A stretch of DNA of 64,000 bases from Hirudinaria manillensis (taxonomy: Eukaryota; Annelida; Clitellata; Hirudinida; Hirudinidae): the NCBI GenBank assembly GCA_034509925.1, contig CM067532.1, forward strand, positions 4,296,142-4,360,141, given 5' to 3'. Position numbers and translations under genes: made by a program. Shown piece after piece: positions 26,101 through 36,168 of this stretch (position 1 is its first letter; every line of letters begins with the position of its first letter). The notes beneath the pieces are model-generated. The model did not search any database. It had not been told where the DNA came from and saw nothing but the letters and a program-made list of their open reading frames with translations.

Positions 26101-26910
26101 CAAAATGCGTTTGCTCCTTATTGTTACTACAAAAAGCCTTGTATTATTAATAATAAATATTTACTTCCTTAAAAATATTTGCTGTTTGTGACAGGAATTA
26201 TTCAAATATAATATGTAGCGTATAGATATATTTTTATTTTGCAACATCACATAGAAATTCTAGAAAACACAAATTACTCTTGATTGGCAATAACGTATTT
26301 AATCGTTCGAATCATACTGGTATAGTTTATTTAACCAAAATAAGAGCATTTTTGCTCCTCGGTTCATTTGCTTGAAACGCTTGATGCACCACGTTGCAGT
26401 GTCCAACAACAGTCAGCAAGTCTTGTCGGACTCCAGTTACTCTGACATCGGTTTTCAAAGCTCATAAAATTGAATTTCGCAATGTATTCTTAGACTTTTC
26501 CATCTGTAATCTTGTCTGAGCTATATCTGAAGCACACATTAATTTTGATAAAGAGAGTTTACACCAATGGAAACGATAACAACGAATCATGATACGTTAC
26601 TAATATTACAATCGCACCCTAGTGGAGGTATTTATGAACTATTCGGCAGTTATTGATTCGATAAAAAATGAAAATTCTAGGTTAAGAACTAAGTCGTGTG
26701 GAAGCGACACCCATCTTTCAGAACATTCTGGATGCTCAGAAAGTCTGGCGCATTTAATCGTCTGAACGTGACACTAATTATAATATGTAGAAACTTCTAC
26801 AACATTCTTAGGCTTAAACTCCTAAGTTGCTGATTACGAAGCCAGACTCGCACTATGACGTGGCTGCTGAATACTTAAAAGCTCCACTAACCAAGCGTCG
26901 GATGAGAAAG
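23117..26910. other. Long intergenic interval with no supported gene
   Basis: AT-rich and full of stops in all frames. The largest ORF (25789-25989, plus, 66 codons) has no recognisable family, codon signal or matching splice partners. The last part contains the promoter of the downstream dehydrogenase gene. Confidence 0.6.
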
Positions 26911-26918
26911 TATAAAAG
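26911..26918 (+). promoter_or_regulatory. TATA box of the HDEL dehydrogenase gene
   Basis: TATAAAAG lies 75 nt before the ATG at 26986. A TTCACTG initiator-like sequence follows about 30 nt downstream (26941-26947), the usual spacing for RNA polymerase II initiation. The predicted 5' UTR would be about 40-45 nt. Confidence 0.6.
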
Positions 26919-26985
26919 GAGATTCAGAAGTGCATCCACGTTCACTGACAATTCGTTCACTGTGGAGGTGATTGAGTGCCTCATA

Positions 26986-28496
26986 ATGGAGAAGATTGTG
27001 CTCTCTCTCTTCGTTGTGTGCTTGTCGTGGCTTGTCGATTGTAAAGAAAGGTGGGTCTAAGTTAAGTGTTATTTAAAGGGAGACTTTGGTTTTACGGTTA
27101 AGCAATGAGATAAACCAGTAAAAGATTATTAGCGCATTATTTTGGCGATCTGTGTTTTTAGGAACGTCTTGGTTTTTGGCGGGAACGGTTTTTTAGGCGC
27201 AAGCGCCGTTGACAAGCTCCTGCAAAGGGGTGATAAAGTCACCATCGTTAATAGAGGGAATTGGTATTGGGATACGAAGGAGAGAATTCAGCCTTACGTT
27301 AAATCCATACAATGTGACAGAAATAAACACTTAGCTGAAAACTGTCCTGAATTTGTGGATTTCCTCAACAAAAGGGAATTTGGTATGTTTTTTAAATAGA
27401 TAAATAAACATATATTTAAATAGATAAATAATATATCTGTAAACAAAATAAACCATAAACTCATTCAAGACAGTTTTTTTTTATGCTTATAAGTACTTGT
27501 CATATTTTGTTTAGACAAGTTTGATGCAGTGGTGGACTTCAGTGCATATAGTGATGTTGAAATAAAGGAATCCCTAAAACTCTTAAAAGGAAAGACCAAT
27601 CTGTACATATACATAAGTACCGATTCTGTCTATGATGTTTGTGATCCGCCTTCTGATGAACCTATCAGGGAAGAATCTGCCGTGAGGCCAGAAGATCCCG
27701 AACGCAGGGAATTACTGGCTAATCATCATAAATATGGCAACAGTAAGATAATTCTATCATCTATCTAAAGATCTGATGGTTCAGATAGTTCAGTCATTCT
27801 TCAATGTTAAATATTTCAGAGAAATTCAAAGCTGAAGAAGAACTTTTGGAGCAGAGAAAAAACGGTGGAATTCCGTATGTTATTTTAAGACTTCCTGATG
27901 TTGTTGGCCCCAGAGATACTACTTACAGATTTTGGATTTATCATATGTGGGTCAAAGTTGCTCCTCATCTCACCTACAAACCTGTGATCATACCAAAGTT
28001 TCTGAAAAATTATGATAATAGCTTTGTTTATGTGGAAGATGTTTCTACCGTTATTGCACATGTAGCAGGTCCATCATTCACAAATCATGAAGCATTGGAT
28101 GAGGCATACAACCTTGCCTGGCATGACAAAATCACCATGGAACATCTGTTGAGGACCATTGAGAAACATCTCAAGATCCCAAAGCAAAAATTTGTTGTGG
28201 ATGATGACACAGCAACAATGTATCTTTATCCCACAGTTAGAGGTGGAACATTGAACTCTACAAAAGCTACAAAACAGTTGGGATGGAATCCCACTCCTTT
28301 TGATGATGCCATTAGAGAAACTGTTGAATTTTATGAATATGTCATGTCTGGAGATAAGTATACCAGGCAAAGAGATGAAATCATTCAAATTCAGTCTGCT
28401 CAATTTTATCCTGATAACAAAGACAGATTCTATTCCACTCTAGAAAAGATTTATAATATCAATTTAAGCCACTTCAGACCTCATGACGAATTGTGA
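26986..28496 (+). CDS. ER-luminal atypical SDR (NAD-dependent epimerase/dehydratase-like) with HDEL tail
   Basis: Four exons (26986-27050, 27162-27382, 27515-27742, 27820-28496) give 396 residues. The N-terminus is a signal peptide (MEKIVLSLFVVCLSWLVDCKE). The mature protein begins with a Rossmann loop, VLVFGGNGFLG, near residue 25. The catalytic Ser lies in YISTDSVYD. The Tyr/Lys pair is YGNKK, created by splicing exon 3 to exon 4, which supports the gene model. Later segments (VILRLPDVVGPRD, FVYVEDVS, LGWNPTPFDDAIRET) fit extended/atypical SDRs such as sugar-nucleotide epimerases and the CSP41-like group. The protein ends in HDEL, a classical ER retrieval signal. The substrate is unknown. 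A TATA box precedes the gene and AATAAA follows at 28605. Family assignment is sure, the ER location is a strong inference, and the reaction is open. Confidence 0.88.
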
Positions 28497-28604
28497 GTTG
28501 TGTAAAAGATTGATGAAAATTCTTTAAAAGTATGACATTCGTTCTGACTGATTCCTTGCAAATCTTGTCACTCAATGTGGCCTTTGTTATGTTTGTCAAA
28601 GTTT

Positions 28605-28610
28605 AATAAA
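28605..28610 (+). terminator. Polyadenylation signal of the HDEL dehydrogenase gene
   Basis: Canonical AATAAA 109 nt after the stop codon, followed by T-rich sequence. Confidence 0.7.
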
Positions 28611-30531
28611 AGAATGTTTTAAAAAATATGATAAATTATCTTCGATCTACCTGTCTATAAATTCAATGACTTCGTTCATCTTTTAAGTTTAGGATTTTCA
28701 ATGAACAATTAAAAAATGGGATTTCAGGCATTGGTTTTTGCCAGGATTTGAAAATTGTTAAAGGGGAGGGGAAGGGTGTTATTTTATCGCGTGCATTTAT
28801 TTTCTTTTTGTCGAAACAAAAAGTCTAGCTATAACTAAGTTATTTTGCTATCGATCGATCGATACGATCCATAAAAAGCAGCAACAGACTATGAACGAGG
28901 GTCACGAACTACGACCACTGATGGACCCTACCTGGGCAGGTTGTCGCAAACATTTAGAAGGTTGTACTCCTGGATAATAGATCAATGTTTGTTTGTTCAA
29001 GAACATCGGTTTAATCACGGGAGACAAGTGGGAGAAGTAGCCGTGAAATTTGATGTGGAAATTAAAAATAGAGACTATTATCAACTAAATTAACTAATTA
29101 TTAACAAAAGGTGGTCTTTCGGAGAAATATTTATTTGATTGATTGGGGAAAGTCTGAGAAAATGTGCGGTGCGGATGAACGGCAGGTACGCTGGTGAATG
29201 CCCCGAGAGCGATTTTACATCTTACCAGCGTGGAGATTTTGCATCTAAATACGCTGGCGGATACACAGCCAGTGGAGTTCATGGAGGAGTATGGTCACGT
29301 GATCTAACTTCTCTTGTTAAATATGATCCTGGCAGCTGCGTTGATGACTCGCTGTAACTGCTTCAAATGACAAGAAGGAAGACCAACCAGTATTGAGCTG
29401 CCATAGTCGATCCTGGGAAGGATTAGGGTAGTGATAATCCTCTTCCGGGCCTCAATAGGGAGTGAAGTGGCAATACTGTGGCTCTCCTGAGGTATTGTTA
29501 GTATGAGTGATCGTGAAACATTCTGAGTCAAACCGGATCTCAGTTAAGTTCGGATTGTGCGGTCTGGATCAGGTCGAAGCAGATGCTGACTGAGGCGCGT
29601 CAGACGGATGAAGTCCACATGACCTCGGTTATACTGGCGTTCAGCAAATGCAAGATCAAAGATTATTTTGTAGAAATAAGACATACGTTCAATCCAAAAG
29701 CTTATCTACTTAATTGTATAGCTAATAGGTTTAATTATCCTTAGGCCACAAAAAATATGTATATCTGTTAAGTATAATATTTAATAATGTAATAAAAGAT
29801 TTTTAAATGCATAAAAACGAACAATGTGGCATCCTTTTGTGATAAATGACAAATACTATACCACATCTTATTTTAAACCTGGTCCTCTTGAATGTAATAG
29901 CCTTGTTATAAGTCCTATTTCCGAACTTTAATTCCAAGCAGTTCAACAGAATCCGACCAGTGCAATGTCAGGCACATGGATGATCCCATTAAATTGTAAC
30001 GCAAACGAATTCTACTAGTCTAGAATGATTTTCTTACAATAAGTTTCATACGTCTATAGATTTGATACTCATGATGAGCAACTAATTACTAGAGGTACAG
30101 ATAATCAGTTGCATTGAAGGTTTACTCATGCGGGTCTCATAAAGAAACTTAGACCCATTTTAGTCCAGGAGGCTTTTTTTTTTATGTTTGTTGGAAGTCT
30201 AACAATAACTTTTAAATGGATTTCCCCGTTCTATTTAAGAATCTATTTCAGCAGAGTTTCACACATTAAAAGTTCTCTTCAAGAAGTGAACCAAGGGATT
30301 TGTACACAAGTAGATTAAACTCTGATTCGTTATACTACAATTAATCGCTGAGAGTGGTTTCAGATACCTTTTACTAAATAAGGTCGATATTTTAACTTAA
30401 ATAAAATTAATTTGACAATAAAATGAAATCATAATTTTATAAGAGGTTGTTTCACTTGTTATTACGCATTCAAGGTTAGAATATTATTACAATTTATTTT
30501 TTTCCTCAGTTTTGATGTGATTGTTGCTGAA
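28611..30531. other. Intergenic interval with LINE relic, lin-7 upstream region
   Basis: Apart from the reverse-transcriptase relic at about 29140-29531, nothing gene-like is seen. It contains the lin-7 promoter and 5' UTR. Confidence 0.6.
29140..29531 (-). mobile_element. Non-LTR retrotransposon reverse-transcriptase fragment, degenerate
   Basis: The minus-strand reading contains LPIEARKRII, PRIDYGSSILVGLPSCHL and QLQRVINAAARII, the hallmark of the post-core region of CR1/RTE-like LINE reverse transcriptases. After a frameshift, ELHWLCIRQRI continues the match (family: LHWLPVRQRI). The frame is then broken by stops. It is a dead copy. Confidence 0.85.
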
Positions 30532-31629
30532 ATGGCTTGTGGAAAAGAGCCGCTATCGCTGGCGGGAGGTATGTGCGATAGCCAGCATTTGGTAGCATGG
30601 ATTTATGGATGAGCTTAATGAAGAATATTATTGTAGCACATATTTTAATTGTTGTGTTTAATGTTCATTATAATGGATTTTACAGATGTCCAAAAGGCAG
30701 TGGAACTACTGGAAATACTTCAAAAGTGTAGGATTTTTTAATGAAATATTTGCATATGTTTCATTTCATGTCGCTTTTGTGAAATATTTAGCAGGAGAAT
30801 TTGACAATTCAAAGTTAGCTGCATTGCAGAAGGTTTTGCAAAGTGAATTCTGTGTGGCAGTACGAGAGGTTTACGAGCATGTTTATGAAACCGTTGATCT
30901 ATCAGGAAGTCCTGAAGTCAGAGCCAATGCAACAGCAAAGGTTGTGATGAAAGTGTCTTGTGATGATGTGATATGCAATGGAGGTTCCTGTCTTTAGGCT
31001 ACTGTTGCAGCTTTTGCTGCCAGTGAAGGTCATGCCCATCCTAGGATTGTAGAATTGCCAAAAACTGAAGAGGGACTAGGTTTTAATGTGATGGGAGGTA
31101 AAGAACAGAATTCCCCAATTTACATTTCCAGGATAATTCCTGGTGGTGTTGCAGACAGACATGGAAGTCTGAAAAGAGGCGACCAACTTCTATCTGTAAA
31201 TGGCGTGGTCTGTGAATTATTTATTCTTGGAATGAAGTAGATTTCAATTTTTATTAAATCCTATTTTATTAAATATTTGTAATGTCGGTATCATTTGTTA
31301 AGGAACCTTGACATGTTGCAAGTCTGAAAAAAAATTTGTGTCCATTGTTGGACAAAACAATAGTGGCAATTATTATCAAATATTATAGCTGTGAACATGA
31401 CTAAATTACAGAGTGTAGAGGGTGAACCACATGAAAAAGCTGTTGAGTTGCTGAAAGCTGCTCAAGGTTTTCTAAGTGTTAATGAGGCATTATAAATATT
31501 TTCTATATAATATGTTTGTTTCCAGGTTCTGTTAAGCTTGTGGTGAGGTACACACCAAAGGTACTGGAAGAAATGGAAGCTAGATTTGATAGACAAAGAC
31601 TTGCAAGAAGAAGGCAACAAAGCCAATGA
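30532..31629 (+). CDS. lin-7: LIN-7 (Veli/MALS) scaffold, L27 and PDZ protein
   Basis: Polarity scaffold that binds LIN-2/CASK through L27 and membrane-protein tails through PDZ, at epithelial junctions and synapses. Six exons (30532-30568, 30686-30727, 30792-30940, 30998-31207, 31412-31466, 31526-31629) join in phase to 198 residues, the usual length. The L27 domain runs from [12 protein letters not shown] to [41 protein letters not shown] then leads to the PDZ, with the carboxylate-binding loop GLGF in [19 protein letters not shown], then [19 protein letters not shown] and [19 protein letters not shown]. Introns are small (57-204 nt). It lies alone between the dehydrogenase and the brainiac-like gene. 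Confidence 0.97.
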
Positions 31630-33042
31630 ATTATTGATGGAATTCTTATGGATGTCGTGCTTTTTTCCTGCTAATATTTTTGATACTAGGATTTTGCTTA
31701 AAACAAAAGACTCATTAGTGTGACATTTTGTGCTCATTTAGTCCTCTGAGATTGGCATTGAAAAATTAGGTGTGAATGAACAGCTGCTTAAGTGAGCAGT
31801 GAATTGGGTGGCCAGTGAGTTGCCAAGGAACTGAACCATTCCACATAATGCGCAAAAGATGTTAAATGTCAGGTTGAATTCCCATCTCTGGATTTCAGAA
31901 GACAACTGATAATATTTAATTACATAGTTTTGGAAATACCGGTCGATCGCTTATGGATCTTACACAAATTTGTTTTGCTCTTACCCATCAGAATTAATAT
32001 ATCACTTGCCAACTTATTTCATATTTTTTGTCAAATGATTTGGTGATAAGTTAGCAATTTTAGCAGATTGCCTATGACAGTGAATTAAAAAAGTTTGAGA
32101 GATGTCAAAGATCTTTCCCAATGCTTGGATGTTAGACTAAATAGTGGAAAATGATTTAAGGAGAGGTGAAGTGAAAGGTCATCAAAACTTTGGGTGACAA
32201 GGGTTCACCCCCTGTCATGGACCTGTTTATTTGACCCACGAAGTAAGGACATCTTCCCAGTCAGTATTGGAAGAGCCTATAAAACTCACTAATTTACCTA
32301 CTTCTTCAGAAAACACACAACACAATAATTGTTTCTAGCAGTTGATAAGTCTAGTAACTGGATAGCAATCATCCCTAAATTTATAGTGAAGTTACTCTGA
32401 GCTTCAGAGCAAAACCCTCATAGACTAGTAACTGAAGCCAAACTTAAACTATTCTTTCGTTTATGACAGCTTCATAAGTGTTTTTATGTTCACAGATTTG
32501 AATCCTTATCAATGCAACCACACTTTTGCATAACGTAGATAAAACCCAATATCTATAATAAACCTTTAATGTAACTACTTTCAAATTAGTGGTGCTGTCA
32601 AAATTCTAATAGCTATTTTCACCATCCCCTTACTCAATAAGATGTGCCCCTAGCCACTCTTAAATCGTGTATTTTCTAAAATAACAATATCTACATGGAG
32701 AACACTGCACAAGGTATGAAAATGAAATGAATGTCATATAACATGTGATAATTGCCAATCAAGTGGTTGGTGTTACGAGAATCTAGGAAATGTTATTTAA
32801 AAACAATATTGAACCTAATCATCCATAATGTTCAAATTGATGCAAGTTATTCAATAATGATATATCATGATAACATCAAAGCAGTTGTAACTGACATTTG
32901 CAAAGACACCCAATCCAAAATACAGGAATGTTTTTAGGAAGCAATCAAAAACAAAGCCGCAAAGGTTTTTGGGAAGATATCATAAATAATCCAACATCAG
33001 AACTGCAAATTAATTTGAAATATTACTTTAGGAGATGAAAAC
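31630..33042. other. Intergenic interval, convergent gene ends
   Basis: Between the stops of lin-7 (plus) and the brainiac-like gene (minus). It should hold both 3' UTRs. No other feature recognised. Confidence 0.6.
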
Positions 33043-34077
33043 TCATGAAATCTTGTCCAACTCTCTTTGTTCCTTCCAGACATGAAGAAGAATTTCTGGA
33101 TTTTTAAAACCGTGAGCAGCAATGATCTTTCTAAATTTGAATTTATCATAAACCATTTCATAAAAAAGTAATTCTTCACTATGAAGCAATGTGACACCCA
33201 ATTTGTAAGCCACAATACCTAAATAGACATCATCAAATCTAATGATCTTGACAAATTGCATGGCCACATACAACCTCTCTGCTGTCAGCATAGGTACAAA
33301 AAAAGACCCCGCAGTGACATAATCAGGCCAGAATCTGTAAGGATATTCATCTAAAGAAATGTACCATTTGCTGTCCTTTAGGCGCATAGGCATCGCATTT
33401 CTCCACACGTAGCCAATTATTAAGTTATTCAACTGATTGTCTTTAATTTTCTGCAGCATCCCGAGCGCTCTGTTCACGTTGACATAATAATCGTCATCAA
33501 AGAAAGCAATAAATTTGGCATGACTACAGAATTCCACAGCCCACTGAAAACCCATAATCATTTTGAGAGTGTTGTTGAAGTAGGTGTCCACAAAAAACTG
33601 TTGTGCAATGTCATCATAGTCCTGATGTTCCAATCCAATTCTGTGCTGGAGAACCTTATTTGAAGGATCTACACCAAGAAGGAAAACTCTTCGGACATTT
33701 TGGAATTCCATACCATGTTGCCTTCCCCATGATCTTCGTATAATTTGACGTTGTTCAAAGTTCTCCAGTCGTGATTTGATAAGCATCAACAGATACACAT
33801 CATCCTGGTTTCCCTCATCATCTTTGCATTTTTTATCACAGTTTAGAACAAATGGATAGGAATGCTTTTCATTGAGAGCTTGGATTCTGGTTGTTTCCCC
33901 ATCCAAAGTTTTATCCACTACTGACTTCAAATCAATTTCAAGAGGATAACGAAAGTAAACAAATGGTACTGTCTGAATGTATTCATAAACATTGTAATAT
34001 ACACCGTAGTAAAGAACAAAGAGAAACAGTGCAATGATCAGCAATTTTGGACCTGTGTAAAAACTTTTAAGTGACAT
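33043..34077 (-). CDS. brn: Brainiac-like beta-1,3-glycosyltransferase (GT31)
   Basis: Single-exon 344-residue type II membrane enzyme. A signal anchor lies at residues 12-28 (LLIIALFLFVLYYGVYY). GT31 motifs follow in order: IRRSWG (family R-x-x-x-R-x-T/S-W), VFLLG, YDDIAQQFFVDTYFNNTLK, the metal-binding DxD in FFDDDYYVNV, and KWYISLDEYPYRFWPDYVTAG-SFF, which is characteristic of brainiac/BRE-5 rather than other B3GALTs. A late acidic ED-x-x-x-G equivalent is present as FDDVYLG. In flies brainiac adds beta-1,3-GlcNAc to mannosyl-glucosylceramide in the Golgi and supports Notch/EGFR signalling. That substrate is inferred from the family. Confidence 0.92.
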   Translation of the reverse strand: MSLKSFYTGPKLLIIALFLFVLYYGVYYNVYEYIQTVPFVYFRYPLEIDLKSVVDKTLDGETTRIQALNEKHSYPFVLNCDKKCKDDEGNQDDVYLLMLIKSRLENFEQRQIIRRSWGRQHGMEFQNVRRVFLLGVDPSNKVLQHRIGLEHQDYDDIAQQFFVDTYFNNTLKMIMGFQWAVEFCSHAKFIAFFDDDYYVNVNRALGMLQKIKDNQLNNLIIGYVWRNAMPMRLKDSKWYISLDEYPYRFWPDYVTAGSFFVPMLTAERLYVAMQFVKIIRFDDVYLGIVAYKLGVTLLHSEELLFYEMVYDKFKFRKIIAAHGFKNPEILLHVWKEQRELDKIS

Positions 34078-34583
34078 TTATTTGCAAGACTCGTCATTCA
34101 AAACTGTTTAATATGCAGAAGAACCAGAAATGATATATTTCCAGTAGTTAATAACGAATAAATTACACTAATAATTTTTCATAAAAACCATTAGCGGTTC
34201 ATAGAGTAAAAATGAACATTGCACAAATATGAAAGGCCGGCAGTAATCTACAAAAATCTATCCGAATATCCACAACCTAAATAAATATTAGCTTCTCAGT
34301 TTTAAGATACTACATCAATGAGTACTCCGAGTGAGTCTAGCGCCAACACAAATGCTTTTCAAGACCGGCAACAATTTTTCAGATAGGTAGATATATTTAA
34401 GATATTCTAAAGTAAACAATAACATATCATTCCCTCAAATTAAGATGATTAATATAAACGTAATATGTTAAAATTAAAAGTATTTTTATGTAATATACAA
34501 ATAAAAAAAATTAACAAAGTGACGTTCCACAGTGGAATATCAAACCGAAGTTTCTGGTCTGCCTTTCTGTCTTTATCTTCCAA

Positions 34584-35406
34584 CTAATCAAGCGGTGCAT
34601 CGATTTCCCTCGGATAACTTTCCACCAAACTTTCGAATGCATGGATAATTTCAACGGTTGGTACGAAACTTAGGGCCAAAATAATTTTGACATGGAGGCG
34701 AACGTCTTTATCTGTAGAGGTCTGCCAGATGAAGTTCCTGAACCTTGCTCCGTAAATATTGGCCAAGATTGAAAAGTTTTTAATTATTTGATTTGTTAGG
34801 AAAACCCTTCTGAAGGCATTTTGACTAGCCGTTTCAAATTCGCCATCATCACACTTAACTGGATGATTGTTATTGCAAATATACATACTTGTAACTTGAC
34901 TGGCTTTTGATCCAGTCATCGACACAGTGACCCAATCCCTAATTTATACCATTATCTATTTCAGCATTATTGAAAATAGGATGCTTTATTATATTGTATG
35001 AACTTTTGAACAATCAACTTTTTCAAGTTTTTTGCAGCAAAATGTATTGAATATTGATTTTAGACTATTTATTACTTATTTGTTTAGATTATAAAATCTA
35101 TTATCGTTTTTTATTATTTGATATACATGAAATAAAAATTTACATAATTTGTAGCTTGCTAGCTAAAAAGTTAACTCCAATCATAGGCAGTTTTGATAAT
35201 AATGATTTGCCATAGATTATTGCCTAATTCACTGAATCAGTTATTTCCAATAATTACCCTTTCACAATATTCAGATTCAATTTTAACAGAACTTTTAAAA
35301 ATATCAAACATCGAAAATACCAGATAAATATAATGAATACGTACCCCACGATATATATCAGCCAACCCAGGTCGCCGTGCAGTTTTTCCAGGTCTTTGCA
35401 CATCAT
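34584..35406 (-). CDS. Two-exon MULE-transposase-derived ORF
   Basis: Exon 35406-35345 begins with two ATGs and is open to a GTAC donor. Exon 34938-34584 follows an AG acceptor in matching phase, giving about 138 residues. The C-terminal third (VKIILALSFVPTVEIIHAFE) resembles the helical segment after the catalytic core of MULE/FLYWCH transposases in arthropods (pattern ALAFVP-x-x-x-V-x-x-AFE). No DDE core is present. It could be a decayed transposon tail with a chance upstream exon, or a domesticated fragment. The clean frame across both exons is the only argument for function. Confidence 0.4.
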
Positions 35407-36168
35407 TTTACCAGCGCTAGAAAATGTACGGATTCAACTGTTGACGCAGGAATAACAAAAATTTTTGCTAATTTTGACAGCAGCTGAAATTTGAACCCAA
35501 CCAGACAACCAGATCAAATACGAACAATGATGGCGTGACAGGTCTTCGACTATCTTTGATTTGAACTCCCCAATATTACTTGAAGAGCGGTTTCATATTT
35601 TACATAGTTAATTATTTGTTGGGTATATCTCTAATGACAATACAATCAGTTCAACTATTATGATAAGCGGTCTGAGGCTGCAATAACGTAGTACTCATGG
35701 TTTGAACATCAATGTGTGATCTTATTTAAAATCTTTGTCAAATTTAAACATGATTAATTTTAAAAAAATTAATAATAGGAACGTGGGGCAACCCGATATG
35801 ATCCAACAGAAACGGCTTTGTAGTTGCTTAAATAAAGCCATAACAACAATCAACACGTTGATAAATAAATATTACATTTCAAGGCATCAGGCACCAAATA
35901 CTCACCCGACCCGACTCGGAGAAAGAAGTCTGCATCTAAAGAGGTCAACGAATAAACACTAAAAACATTAAACGTTTCGCTAAATGAGTCTAAATTTGAT
36001 AATAATGGGTCAAATGTTTTCATTTTGAGACAAACCTTGATGCAGAATAACTTAATTTCATAATTATTAAAAACTATCTCATATGACGAAACCACGGATT
36101 GAAAATAACGGGAAAACAAATATAAAGAGATGATTGCATGGATTGATGACATATTGCATTGTGATTAA
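35407..36168. other. Short intergenic interval, nothing recognised
   Basis: AT-rich. Two overlapping ORFs on opposite strands at 35735-36152 show no family resemblance. Confidence 0.5.
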
